From positions 496,001 through 560,000 of the forward strand of contig NZ_WVVW01000002.1 in assembly GCF_009857815.1 (NCBI RefSeq): a stretch of 64,000 nucleotides of DNA, given 5' to 3'. This DNA is from Pseudomaricurvus sp. HS19. GTDB taxonomy: Bacteria; Pseudomonadota; Gammaproteobacteria; Pseudomonadales; Cellvibrionaceae. Shown one piece after another: positions 1 through 7,993 of the stretch. The translations under genes were made by a program, and so were the position numbers. The notes beneath the pieces were generated by a model. The model saw only the letters and a list, made by a program, of their open reading frames with translations. It made no database searches and was not told the origin of the DNA. Each line of letters opens with the position of its first letter. Position 1 is the stretch's first letter.

Positions 1-543
1 CACTGCGGCGAAACCGCCGAACGCCTGAGCTTTCATACCCGCAGTGGGGAGCTGGTGGTAGAGAAAGCGGGTACAGACGAGCTGCGCATGAATTTTCCCG
101 CCAGTGTCAGTCCGCCTGCCGAACCATCGGCGGAGATGCTGGCGGCGCTGGGCATCACACTGCTGGTAGAGGCACGACAGGCGGGCTACTGGCTGCTGGT
201 GGTGGACAACGAAGTCCAGCTCGCGGCGCTGCGTCCCGACTTCAGTCGCCTCGCCAATGCCAGCGACAAAGCGGTTATTGTCACCGCACCGTCGGCAGAG
301 TTTGATTTTGTCTCACGCTTTTTTGCCCCCACCTTTGGCATCAATGAGGACCCGGTCACCGGCTCCGCCCATTGCCAGCTGGCACCTTACTGGGCACAAC
401 GTCTGGGCAAGAAGCGACTCCGCGCGTTTCAGATGTCGGCCCGGGGTGGCAAGGTGGAATGCGAAATGGACGGCGAGCGAGTCTACTTGCAGGGCAAGGC
501 GGTTACCTACCTGCAGGGTAAGATCATTGTCGGGGAAGAATAA
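1..543 (+). CDS. PhzF-family isomerase/epimerase, C-terminal part
   Basis: The reading frame is open to the left edge, so the N-terminus, with the family's catalytic glutamate, lies outside the window. The visible 180 residues begin at HCGETAERLSFHTRSGEL, typical of the middle of PhzF-family proteins, and contain the hallmark NEDPVTGSAH motif near residue 115 followed by the GGKVECEMDGERVYLQGKA C-terminal strand pattern. PhzF-like enzymes are two-lobed, diaminopimelate epimerase-fold isomerases; only a few act in phenazine synthesis, and no phenazine genes are seen here, so the substrate is unknown. It ends 69 bp from the convergent FKBP gene. Confidence 0.88.
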   Translation, partial: HCGETAERLSFHTRSGELVVEKAGTDELRMNFPASVSPPAEPSAEMLAALGITLLVEARQAGYWLLVVDNEVQLAALRPDFSRLANASDKAVIVTAPSAEFDFVSRFFAPTFGINEDPVTGSAHCQLAPYWAQRLGKKRLRAFQMSARGGKVECEMDGERVYLQGKAVTYLQGKIIVGEE

Positions 544-612
544 GTCGGGAGAGAAGTAAGAGAATGCACTGCAGCGGTCACAGGTACCGCTGCAGAACCG
601 GGAAGTGTCGGA

Positions 613-1338
613 TTACTTGCTGACCTTGATCAGTTCCACTTCAAACTTCAGGGTCTCGTTGGGGCCGATGACAGGCCTGGAACCACCCGGGCCATAGGCC
701 AGGTCGGACGGAATGTACAACTCCCACTTGGAGCCTTCTGTCATCAGTTGCAGGGCTTCGGTCCAGCCCGGAATGACCTGGCCTACACCGAACTCAATGG
801 GCGTGCCACGAGCGTAGGAACTGTCAAACTCGGTACCGTCCAGCAGTGTGCCACGGTAGTGCACAGTGACTGTACTGTCAGCGGTCGGCTTGGAACCCTT
901 GCCCTTTTCCAGCACCTTGTACTGCAGCCCGCTCTTGGTGGTCTTTACACCGCTCTTCTTGGCATTCGCCGCGAGAAACTCCTGCCCCTGCTTCAGGTTG
1001 GCCTCGGCCTCAGCCTGTTGCGCCTCGGCGAACTTGGCGGCCTTGGCCTGCTGCATGGACTGGAACGCCATCATGGCTTCCTGGACCTCTTCCTGGGTCA
1101 GGCTGGGATCCTTGCCGGCCAGGGCATCTTCCAGGGCCTGCTTGTAGATATCGAGATCGATTTCGATCTGTTGTTCCTGAATGCTACGGCCAACCTGGTA
1201 GCCGAAGATATAGCTCATACGCTTGGTGACGGTATCCATCTCTTCCGCCTGCACGGAAGTGGTCACCGCACCGGCAAGCAGCAGGGTGGTAGCAGCGGCA
1301 GCAACCGCACGAGAAATCTTGTTTCTGGTAAACGACAT
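613..1338 (-). CDS. Periplasmic FKBP-type peptidyl-prolyl isomerase (FkpA/Mip-like)
   Basis: A 241-residue protein with a signal peptide (about residues 1-31, ending SVQA), a helical dimerisation domain (about 33-130, FKBP_N) and a C-terminal FKBP domain (about 147-238) with VHYRGTLLDGTEFDSS, VIPGWTEAL and the YG-PG hinge of the active-site rim. It should catalyse cis-trans prolyl isomerisation and act as a chaperone for outer-membrane and secreted proteins. I start at the ATG at 1338 because AGGA sits 6-10 bases upstream; an earlier in-frame GTG at 1362 lacks this and would spoil the signal peptide. A sigma-E-like promoter lies 85-110 bases upstream. Its neighbour algP is also beside an FKBP gene in P. 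aeruginosa. Confidence 0.93.
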   Translation of the reverse strand: MSFTRNKISRAVAAAATTLLLAGAVTTSVQAEEMDTVTKRMSYIFGYQVGRSIQEQQIEIDLDIYKQALEDALAGKDPSLTQEEVQEAMMAFQSMQQAKAAKFAEAQQAEAEANLKQGQEFLAANAKKSGVKTTKSGLQYKVLEKGKGSKPTADSTVTVHYRGTLLDGTEFDSSYARGTPIEFGVGQVIPGWTEALQLMTEGSKWELYIPSDLAYGPGGSRPVIGPNETLKFEVELIKVSK

Positions 1339-1421
1339 AACTAATCCTGATATAGACAACACCGGTTGATTGTTATTTCCGGCTGGTTGAGTGTAACGCG
1401 ATCCGCGCGGGGCCTTCCGTA

Positions 1422-1449
1422 ACAGACCCTAGCATAACACGACAGTTCC
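1422..1449 (-). promoter_or_regulatory. Sigma-E/AlgU-type promoter for the FKBP gene
   Basis: On the minus strand GGAACTG (1449-1443) is followed after exactly 15 bases by GTCTGT (1427-1422). The E. coli sigma-E consensus is GGAACTT-N15-GTCTAA and that of AlgU is GAACTT-N16/17-TCTGA. E. coli fkpA is a known sigma-E target, so site and gene fit. The predicted start is near 1416, giving a leader of about 78 bases. Confidence 0.6.
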
Positions 1450-1827
1450 CCGCGAATTGAGAGGCGCACCGCGATCCTGTCGCCGGGAAGACCGTCACCG
1501 GGGGCGGCTGTTCAACACCTGGGAGGCCGGAGCGAGCCCGGCGATGGAACCCTGACAATCAAGCAAAGGCGTGACGTTGAAACAGGGTTCCGCTGCTCAC
1601 CCGGATCCGGATGCCTCTGGTTTCCTGAATGCACACAAAAAACCTGCACTAATCAGCGGCCGTTTTTCATATCCAGGTGCCCCCGCCACACAAACCGCGC
1701 TAGCGACTGTACCTCAATACACGGCCATGCGTTGCTGCCAACACTCAGCCGGATTGATTTCACGTAAAAAAAAGTGAAAAAACTTTTGCTATTTGAGCCA
1801 GCAAGCTGGTTTTATTCTGACCAAGGA
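1450..1827. other. Non-coding stretch between FKBP promoter and algP promoter
   Basis: No convincing gene. Two short open frames (61 and 68 codons) have no recognisable product or ribosome-binding site. The last 80 bases become A/T-rich toward the algP promoter. Confidence 0.5.
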
Positions 1828-1869
1828 TTACAATTATTCGCCAAAAGCGGGTATCATCCGCCCGCTTTT
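1828..1869 (+). promoter_or_regulatory. Probable algP promoter with an inverted repeat around the -10
   Basis: TTACAA (1828-1833) and TATCAT (1852-1857) are separated by 18 bases, a fair sigma-70 promoter. The -10 lies in the loop of a perfect 9-bp inverted repeat, AAAAGCGGG (1843-1851) and CCCGCTTTT (1861-1869). The repeat could be an operator or a hairpin at the very start of the transcript. The algP start codon is about 75 bases downstream. Confidence 0.4.
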
Positions 1870-1942
1870 CAATAGCCGCCCGGCAAAAAGAAAAACTCTG
1901 CGCAATCGCTCTTAACTAGACCACCCAAAAGGAAGCATGCAT

Positions 1943-3079
1943 ATGGCAGCCCGCAAAAAAGTTGTCGATCCGATCGTTGATCTGGAATCCCAAATTGCCA
2001 AACTGAAATCCGAGCTGGAAAAGGCACGCACCAAACAGGTAGCCGACGCCAAAAAAGCCGTAGCCGTAGCCGTTAAAGCGGTTGCTGCTGATAAAAAGAA
2101 GCTGACCACTCTGACCGGCAAAGCAACTACTGCGAAAAAGGCTGCCGCAGCCAAGAAAACTGCAGCTAACGTCACCAAAGCCAGCAAAGCTGCCGCTGAT
2201 GCCAACGCCCAGAAGAAAGTCGTCGCTGCCAGCCTGACTGCCGTGAAGCAAGCCCAGGCCGCTCTCAAGTCCATTGCCGAAGCCAACAAGACCGCTTCCA
2301 CCATCGCCAAGGCCAGCGCTAAAGCCGAAGCAGAAATGAAGAAAGCCGCTGCCAAGGCCGCTCGCATCGCCGCCCAGAAGCAGAAGGTTGCCGACAAGAA
2401 AGCCGCCGTTAAAGCCAAGGCCAAAGCCAAGGCAGACGCGGTGAAAGCCAAGGCCGCTGCCAGGAAAGCCGCTGCTGCTGCCAAGGCGAAAGCCAAAGCT
2501 GCTGCTGCCAAAGCCAAAGCTGCAGAGAAAAAAGCCGCTGCCAAGGCCAAGGCGAAAGCCAAAGCTGCTGCTGCCAAAGCCAAAGCTGCAGAGAAAAAAG
2601 CCGCTGCCAAGGCCAAGGCGAAAGCCAAAGCTGCTGCTGCCAAAGCCAAAGCTGCAGAGAAAAAAGCCGCTGCCAAGGCCAAGGCGAAAGCCAAAGCTGC
2701 AGCCGTAAAAGCCAAGGCCGCTGCCAAGAAAGCCGCTGCTAAAGCCAAGGTCCGCAAAGCGCCGGCCAGGAAGACCGCTGCCGCTGCCAAGCCAGCCGCT
2801 AAAACCACTACCAAAAAGGCAGCTGTGAAGAAGCCAGTTGCCAAGAAAGCCGCAGCCAAGCCTAAAGCCGCCAAAGCGGCCCCCAAGAAAGCTGCGCCAA
2901 AGAAAGCAGCCGCCGCGAAGAAAACCAGCGCTAAAAAGGCCAGCGTTAAAAAAGCACCAGCCAAAGCCAAAGCCGCTGCTCCCAAAAAAGCGCCAGCACC
3001 AAAGCCGGCAGCTACCCCTGAAGTAGCAGCAACTGCTCCTGCGGCTCCCCTGAGCCCAAGCCTGTTCGGCGAAGAGTAA
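1943..3079 (+). CDS. algP: AlgP-like histone H1-like DNA-binding protein
   Basis: A 378-residue, extremely Lys/Ala-rich protein. Residues about 1-30 form a short non-repetitive head (VVDPIVDLESQIAKLKSEL, coiled-coil-like); the rest is AAKAKAAEKKAAAKA-type sequence with PAKK/APKKA motifs near the C-terminus, like AlgP (AlgR3) of Pseudomonas and eukaryotic histone H1 tails. Such proteins bind DNA non-specifically; AlgP was described as affecting alginate gene expression. The start at 1943 (MAARKK) is preferred to the ATG at 1937 because GGAAG is then 7 bases away. Neighbours (FKBP upstream; DUF2390 and YheS downstream) match the P. aeruginosa algP locus. It carries a 66-bp tandem repeat and ends in a strong terminator. 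A generic H1-like protein is the alternative. Confidence 0.75.
   Translation: MAARKKVVDPIVDLESQIAKLKSELEKARTKQVADAKKAVAVAVKAVAADKKKLTTLTGKATTAKKAAAAKKTAANVTKASKAAADANAQKKVVAASLTAVKQAQAALKSIAEANKTASTIAKASAKAEAEMKKAAAKAARIAAQKQKVADKKAAVKAKAKAKADAVKAKAAARKAAAAAKAKAKAAAAKAKAAEKKAAAKAKAKAKAAAAKAKAAEKKAAAKAKAKAKAAAAKAKAAEKKAAAKAKAKAKAAAVKAKAAAKKAAAKAKVRKAPARKTAAAAKPAAKTTTKKAAVKKPVAKKAAAKPKAAKAAPKKAAPKKAAAAKKTSAKKASVKKAPAKAKAAAPKKAPAPKPAATPEVAATAPAAPLSPSLFGEE
2486..2683 (+). repeat. 66-bp in-frame tandem repeat in algP, three copies
   Basis: Units start at 2486, 2552 and 2618 (gcgaaagccaaagctgctgc) and are nearly identical at DNA level; a fourth partial copy begins at 2684. Each encodes 22 residues of the KAKAKAAAAKAKAAEKKAAA type. 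The period, 22 codons, keeps frame, so copy-number change would shorten or lengthen the basic tail without truncating it. Confidence 0.92.
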
Positions 3080-3115
3080 GTACCGCACCCTGGCAGTGGG
3101 CTAACCACTGCCCCG

Positions 3116-3158
3116 GGGTCGGCCAGCCGGATTACGATCCGGCGGCCGGCCCTTTTTT
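3116..3158 (+). terminator. Rho-independent terminator after algP
   Basis: A stem of 16 bp with a single bulged A (3116-3130 against 3137-3152), loop TACG, followed by six T (3153-3158), starting 37 bases after the algP stop. It faces a convergent gene. Confidence 0.88.
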
Positions 3159-3170
3159 ATGGGCGAGAGA

Positions 3171-3662
3171 TTAAGGCGGGGCCTGACGATCGCCCTCTCG
3201 CCAGTTCTGCAGCAATGCCACCAGCTGTGACTGTTGATCCTGCAAACCCAGGGTCTGTAACAACCGGGTGGTGTATTGCAGCCATAGCTCTGAAGCGTCA
3301 ATGGCCGCGGGTTCCAGGTGAGCCAACGAGGTCAGCTGTTGCAGCTGATCAATCACCCCGCGCTCCCTGTTCAGTTCCACTGCCAACAGCCAATCCCTGA
3401 TCCGCACCAGCGAACGCGGGCAGCAACGCCGCCAGCCACGCCAGCGTTTGATTCGCCGCCGCCCCACAGCCGTGCCCGATAAGCCCAGGCGCCACAGTTC
3501 CTCGTCCCAGGGTTGGCCCTGCACATCCAACCACAGGGCCCACAACAGCAGGGTAACTTCCAGCCCGTACTCATCCTGCCAGCGCAGCAACAACGGTTGC
3601 ACACCGTCGAAGCCATACAGGCTGACGGCAAACTGCCAAAAAGATTGCTGTGACTGCATCAT
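3171..3662 (-). CDS. DUF2390/TIGR02444 family protein
   Basis: A 163-residue soluble protein starting MMQSQQSFWQFAVSLYGFDG and continuing LLLRWQDEYGLEVTLLLWALW, the pattern of the TIGR02444 family (FW-FA--Y---GV---L--LQD--G--VN-LL). The family is found in Pseudomonas and relatives, typically next to an ABC-F gene as here; its function is unknown. The next gene, yheS, is divergent and starts 41 bases away, so the two share a promoter region. No signal peptide or membrane segment. Confidence 0.82.
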   Translation of the reverse strand: MMQSQQSFWQFAVSLYGFDGVQPLLLRWQDEYGLEVTLLLWALWLDVQGQPWDEELWRLGLSGTAVGRRRIKRWRGWRRCCPRSLVRIRDWLLAVELNRERGVIDQLQQLTSLAHLEPAAIDASELWLQYTTRLLQTLGLQDQQSQLVALLQNWREGDRQAPP

Positions 3663-3703
3663 GGTGAAGGCTTAAGGTGAGGTGGGCGTGATAAAATAGC
3701 CGC

Positions 3704-5614
3704 ATGATTACACTTCACGATCTCAATTTACAGCGCGGCAGCAAGATCCTGCTGGAGGGCGCGCAGCTGCGTCTGCACGACGGCCACCGGGCCGGGCTTA
3801 TTGGCGCCAACGGCAGCGGCAAGTCGACGTTGTTCAAACTGCTGACCGGCCAGCTGGCTCCCGATCAGGGTGAATGCCAGATCCCCTCCGGTTGGCGTAT
3901 CGCTCACATGGCCCAGGAGATCGAACACAGCGATCGCCGGGCGCTGGACTATGTGCTGGATGGCGATGAACGCTTCCGCGAGGTACAACAGGCCATTGCC
4001 AGTTGCGACGGCGATGGCGACCTGCTGGCCAGGCACTATGCCGACTTTGAAGCCATCGACGGCTACACTGCCGAAGCCCGTGCCCAGGAGCTGCTCTACG
4101 GACTGGGTTTTGGCGGCGGTGATGGCGACCGCCCGGTGGCGGACTTCTCCGGCGGTTGGCGCATTCGTCTGAACCTGGCCAGGGCACTTATGTGCCCGGC
4201 GGATCTGCTGTTGCTGGACGAACCCACCAACCACCTGGACCTGGACACCACCTGGTGGCTGGAACAACGCCTGAAGCAATTTCGCGGCACGATGCTGGTC
4301 ATTTCCCACGACCGTGACTTCCTCGACAATACGGTGGAGCAGATCATCCACCTGGACCAACAGAGGCTGACGCTCTACAGCGGCAGCTACTCCGATTTCG
4401 AACGCCAGCGCAGCGAACGCCTGGCGCAGCAACAGCAGATGTTTGAAAAGCAGCAGGCACAAATCGCCCACATCGAGCGCTTTGTGGAGCGCTTCCGGGC
4501 CAAGGCCAGTAAAGCCAAACAGGCCCAGAGCCGATTGAAAGCGCTGCAGAGGCTGGAGACCATTGCGCCCGCCCATGTGGATTCGCCCTTCCAGTTTCAG
4601 ATTCCCTGCAGCGACAAAACCTCACAGCCGCTGCTGCAGTTGAGCCACGCGCGCCTGGGCTACGGTGACAAGGCGATTCTCAACGAAGTCAATTTGCGCA
4701 TCGACAGCGGCAGCCGCTTTGGCCTGCTGGGTCCCAACGGCGCCGGTAAATCCACGTTAATGAAAGCGCTGGTGGGCGAACTGGCACCCCTGCAGGGTGA
4801 ACGCACCCGTGGTGAACACCTGGCGCTGGGCTACTTCAACCAGCACCAGCTGGAAGCACTGGATCTGGGCGCCAGTCCTGCGCTGCACATCCAGCGCCTC
4901 AGTCCCGGAGTGCGGGAACAGGAAGTCCGCAACTTTCTCGGTGGCTTCGGCTTCCACGGTGATCGTGCCTTTGAAATCATCCGCCATTTTTCCGGCGGCG
5001 AGAAAGCCCGCCTGGCCCTGGCGTTGATCGCCTGGCAAAAACCCAACGTGCTGCTGCTGGACGAGCCCACCAACCACCTCGACCTGGAGATGCGCGAAGC
5101 GCTGACGCTGGCGCTGCAGAGCTACCCCGGTGCGGTACTGGTGATCTCCCACGACCGCCACCTGCTGCGCAATACCGTGGATGAGTTCCTGCTGGTGGCT
5201 AACGGCAAGGTGGAAGAGTTCAACGGCGACCTGGAGGACTACCACCGCTGGATGACTGATAACCATCGGTCAACCGACTCGCCGGCAAGCGCCCCGGCAA
5301 CAGCCGAGGCCGAGACCAAAGTGGATCGCCGGCAACAGCGACAGGCCGCCGCCGCGCTGCGACAGCAGCTGCAACCACTGCGCAAAAAGGTGCAGGCAGC
5401 CGAGAAACGCATGGAGCAACAGCAGCAGGCACTCAGCCAGCTGGAAGAACAACTCAGCGATCAGTCTCTCTATACCGACAGCAAAAAAGCCGAGCTGCAG
5501 GCGCTGCTGAAGCAACAGGGTGAACTGCGGCAAACCTTGAGCGAGACCGAAGAGGAGTGGATGACGCTGAGCGAGGAGTACGAAGAGATGGAGGCGGCAC
5601 TGTCGGCGGAGTAA
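3704..5614 (+). CDS. yheS: ABC-F family ATPase YheS
   Basis: A 636-residue soluble protein, almost the length of E. coli YheS (637). It has two ABC domains: Walker A GANGSGKST and GPNGAGKST, signature motifs FSGGWRIRLNLARAL and FSGGEKARLALAL, Walker B LLLLDEPTNHLDLD and VLLLDEPTNHLDLE. Between them is the P-site tRNA-interaction linker (FRAKASKAKQAQSR), and a charged coiled-coil tail follows (about 530-636). No membrane segments, so it is not a transporter; ABC-F proteins bind the ribosomal E site and tune translation. The start ATG lies in a short divergent promoter region with the DUF2390 gene. Confidence 0.95.
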   Translation: MITLHDLNLQRGSKILLEGAQLRLHDGHRAGLIGANGSGKSTLFKLLTGQLAPDQGECQIPSGWRIAHMAQEIEHSDRRALDYVLDGDERFREVQQAIASCDGDGDLLARHYADFEAIDGYTAEARAQELLYGLGFGGGDGDRPVADFSGGWRIRLNLARALMCPADLLLLDEPTNHLDLDTTWWLEQRLKQFRGTMLVISHDRDFLDNTVEQIIHLDQQRLTLYSGSYSDFERQRSERLAQQQQMFEKQQAQIAHIERFVERFRAKASKAKQAQSRLKALQRLETIAPAHVDSPFQFQIPCSDKTSQPLLQLSHARLGYGDKAILNEVNLRIDSGSRFGLLGPNGAGKSTLMKALVGELAPLQGERTRGEHLALGYFNQHQLEALDLGASPALHIQRLSPGVREQEVRNFLGGFGFHGDRAFEIIRHFSGGEKARLALALIAWQKPNVLLLDEPTNHLDLEMREALTLALQSYPGAVLVISHDRHLLRNTVDEFLLVANGKVEEFNGDLEDYHRWMTDNHRSTDSPASAPATAEAETKVDRRQQRQAAAALRQQLQPLRKKVQAAEKRMEQQQQALSQLEEQLSDQSLYTDSKKAELQALLKQQGELRQTLSETEEEWMTLSEEYEEMEAALSAE

Positions 5615-5631
5615 GTCTGCTTTCCTGGCCC

Positions 5632-6264
5632 TTAGTGGAGCTGGCGAAAGAGAATGTGACTCAGGCGGATACTGACGATCAACACTCCAATGGTGCGCTC
5701 CTCATCCACCACCGGCACCGATAGCTGCACAACGTTGCTGTCGCTGCTGGCGTCTGCAGCGACGGGAGAGAGGTAACTCGACCGTCCCTGCAGCACCACT
5801 TCCCGCCACTTGGCCTCATCGCCCTGCCAGTAGTCACTGCTCAGTGGATAGACCGCGACATTGGCACCCTGAACGTCGGTCAGGATCATTTCGCTGTAGA
5901 CGCGGCTGCCCTCCACCTGCGAGCGCAGAAAACGTGTTGCCTCGCTGTTCTGCAGCTGCTGCTTCAGGGGCAGGGTGTCATCGCCTGCGCTCCACGCCAG
6001 ATCCCGTCGCAGGATATCGGCCTTGCTCAGCCCCTCGGCATTTTGCTGCCGGACGGCGGCCACCAGCAGCGGTTGACCGGCCAGTTTGCGGATGTGGGTA
6101 ATCTCCTGCTGCAACGCCTGCCGCAGTGTTGCCTCGTCCCAACGCACTTCGGTTGCCTGCCGCCGGTGACCTGTCAGCAACAGCGCAGCCACCAGGCACA
6201 GACATACCAGCAGGGCCAGGACCCTGCGGTTGCGTTTTTCACTGACGCTCAGAGGGGCATCCAT
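5632..6264 (-). CDS. Membrane-anchored PDC/Cache-like sensor domain protein without an output domain
   Basis: A 210-residue protein: short basic cytoplasmic tail, one membrane helix (about residues 14-32), then a periplasmic domain of about 175 residues. The stretches SRVYSEMILTDVQGANVAVYP, SSDYWQGDEAKW and VQLSVPVVDEERTIGVLIVS resemble ligand-binding PDC/Cache domains of chemoreceptors and sensor kinases. No HAMP, kinase, GGDEF or methyl-accepting part follows, so the protein is a sensor only and must signal through a partner or do something else. It is 35 bases downstream of elbB on the same strand and convergent with yheS. The specific family is not recognised. Confidence 0.65.
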   Translation of the reverse strand: MDAPLSVSEKRNRRVLALLVCLCLVAALLLTGHRRQATEVRWDEATLRQALQQEITHIRKLAGQPLLVAAVRQQNAEGLSKADILRRDLAWSAGDDTLPLKQQLQNSEATRFLRSQVEGSRVYSEMILTDVQGANVAVYPLSSDYWQGDEAKWREVVLQGRSSYLSPVAADASSDSNVVQLSVPVVDEERTIGVLIVSIRLSHILFRQLH

Positions 6265-6299
6265 GTCCAGCTCAGCTCACTACCCGGGGGCTTCGCCAC

Positions 6300-6956
6300 T
6301 TACGCCATGGCCACGATTTCGGCCACCAGCTTTTCGATACCGGATGCCGCTTCAGCAATATTGCCCGCCAGCATGTAGGCGGGCGTGGTGACCAGTTTGT
6401 TGCCACTGTCCACCACGATGGAGCTGACATCCGCCTCTTGGTGACTGGCACCCATGGTGGTCAGGGCCGCCGCCGTGCCAGCGTCAGTACCAATGGTGCA
6501 CTGCACACCTTCGCCAAAAATGGCGGCCGCCAGTGCCGGTGCAATGCACATCAGACCCACCGGCTTGCCGGCAGCGTGGAAGGCTTTGGCCAGCGCCAGC
6601 AGATCCGCATTGACACTCATCTCCGGGCCTTTGAGGGCAAAATCAGACAGGTTCTTCGCCACGCCAAAGCCACCGGGAATGACCACGGCATCGAAGTCCG
6701 CAGCACTGGCCTCCTTCAGGTCCCTGACGGCACCGCGGGCGATGCGGGCTGACTCTGTCAGGACGTTGCGCTGCTCCCCTTCCATCACCTCACCGGTAAG
6801 GTGATTGATGACGTGCAACTGTGGCACATCGGGAGCAAAACACTGCACATCCGCACCAGCCCGCTCCAGCGCCAGCAGCGTGATGACGGCCTCATGGATC
6901 TCGGAACCATCAAACACACCACTGCCAGCCAGAATTACAGCCACTTTCTTTGACAT
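6300..6956 (-). CDS. elbB: Glyoxalase ElbB (DJ-1/PfpI superfamily)
   Basis: A 218-residue protein starting MSKKVAVILAGSGVFDGSEIHEAV, the ElbB signature (isoprenoid biosynthesis glyoxalase, formerly ElbB/SCRP-27A). The nucleophile elbow is the LMCIAPALAA segment around residue 122; the family has weak glyoxalase III activity. I start at 6956, where AGGGG lies about 9 bases upstream, rather than at the longer frame start 6995. It is divergent from the Usp gene and probably cotranscribed with the sensor protein below it. Confidence 0.92.
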   Translation of the reverse strand: MSKKVAVILAGSGVFDGSEIHEAVITLLALERAGADVQCFAPDVPQLHVINHLTGEVMEGEQRNVLTESARIARGAVRDLKEASAADFDAVVIPGGFGVAKNLSDFALKGPEMSVNADLLALAKAFHAAGKPVGLMCIAPALAAAIFGEGVQCTIGTDAGTAAALTTMGASHQEADVSSIVVDSGNKLVTTPAYMLAGNIAEAASGIEKLVAEIVAMA

Positions 6957-6978
6957 GTCACAAAACCCCTCTCGTCCG

Positions 6979-7008
6979 TTAACAACAATATTCAATGTGT
7001 GCCATATT
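6979..7008 (+). promoter_or_regulatory. Possible promoter of the Usp gene
   Basis: TTAACA (6979-6984) and CATATT (7003-7008) with an 18-base spacer, in the A/T-rich divergent region between elbB and the Usp gene. Single-site prediction by eye. Confidence 0.35.
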
Positions 7009-7048
7009 GTAGAGGCTCACAACTCACTCACCAAGGAGGTATACGATT

Positions 7049-7900
7049 GTGACCAGCTTGCTGTTTGTGGTTATCGATCCTACCGCCATTGAGCAGATAG
7101 CGCTCAAACGCGCGGAACAAATTGCCGTGGACATGGATGCCAGGCTGCACCTGTTCTGCTGCGACTACACCGAGGACATGTCGGAATTCGGTTCCCGCCG
7201 TGAGGCCAAGACCGTGGTGATGAGGGAAACAGAAGAGCTGCTGGAGGAGCTGGCTGCCCCACTGCGCAGGGAGGGCCTGGAAGTGACTACCGAGGCCTAC
7301 TGGAACAGCGACTGGCAGGACGCGGTGGTTCGCGCCAGCGAACAGGCCGGAGCCAACCTCATCCTCAAATCCTCCAGCCCGCACACGCTGGTGGAGCGTC
7401 ACCTCACCCGCACTTCGGATGTGGTGTTACTGCGCGGGGCGCCATGCTCGGTACTGCTGGTGAACGATCCGGATCCCTGGACAGGACAACGGCTGCTGGC
7501 AGCGATCACGCTGGACAGCGACGATCCCGGTCACGACCTGCTCAACAATGCCATTATGACCGAGGCCCGGCGCCTGGCAGAGGCTACCCAGTCCGACCTC
7601 CACTGCGTCACCGCACTGGAGCAGAAAGCGGACCTGGCCGCCGTACTGCAGCTGCTGGTGGACAGCGAGCCGGAAACGCCTGAACACAAAATTGGCAGGC
7701 TCTATGGCGTGTTACCGGAACGGGTACATATCTGCCGTGGGACCGCCAAAGCCGCAATTGTCGAGGTGGCGGAAGAGCTGCGCTGCGATGTGGTGGTGCT
7801 GGGCACCGTAGCCCGCAAGGGCGTGCAGGGTCTGTTGCTGGGCAATACCGCGGAAAAGGTCCTCGACCAACTGGAGTGCGATATCCTGGTGGTGAACTGA
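7049..7900 (+). CDS. Tandem-domain universal stress protein (UspE-like)
   Basis: A 283-residue cytoplasmic protein made of two Usp domains (about 1-135 and 145-283). The second carries the nucleotide-binding pattern GTVARKGVQGLLLGNTAEKV (G-2X-G-9X-G-[S/T]-like); the first opens LLFVVIDPTAIEQIALKRA as in E. coli UspE. The GTG start at 7049 is secured by the near-perfect ribosome-binding site AAGGAGGT (7033-7040) eight bases upstream. It is likely induced on growth arrest or stress, as in the family. Divergent from elbB; ends at a shared bidirectional terminator with the ompA-like gene. Confidence 0.92.
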   Translation: MTSLLFVVIDPTAIEQIALKRAEQIAVDMDARLHLFCCDYTEDMSEFGSRREAKTVVMRETEELLEELAAPLRREGLEVTTEAYWNSDWQDAVVRASEQAGANLILKSSSPHTLVERHLTRTSDVVLLRGAPCSVLLVNDPDPWTGQRLLAAITLDSDDPGHDLLNNAIMTEARRLAEATQSDLHCVTALEQKADLAAVLQLLVDSEPETPEHKIGRLYGVLPERVHICRGTAKAAIVEVAEELRCDVVVLGTVARKGVQGLLLGNTAEKVLDQLECDILVVN

Positions 7901-7944
7901 CGTACGTCACTTCGTATAGCAACGGCTATCGAAATACCAGGCAT

Positions 7945-7976
7945 AAAAAAACCGGCGCAGGTTGCGCCGGTTTTTT
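7945..7976. terminator. Bidirectional terminator between usp and ompA-like genes
   Basis: ACCGGCGC (7951-7958) pairs with GCGCCGGT (7964-7971) around loop AGGTT, flanked by six A on the left and six T on the right, so it can stop both converging transcripts. Confidence 0.9.
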
Positions 7977-7993
7977 GTGTTGCTGGCAGTCGC

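Noticed and set aside
1373-1777. Two short ORFs (61 and 68 codons) between the FKBP gene and algP
   Set aside because: No ribosome-binding site, no recognisable sequence, and one overlaps the predicted FKBP promoter.
2486-2700. Regular repeats suggesting a CRISPR-like array
   Set aside because: The repeats are contiguous, in frame and coding (algP); there are no unique spacers.
1912-3108. Two long minus-strand frames opposite algP
   Set aside because: Mirror of the Lys/Ala repeats (Leu/Phe/Gly/Ala runs); no start signal.
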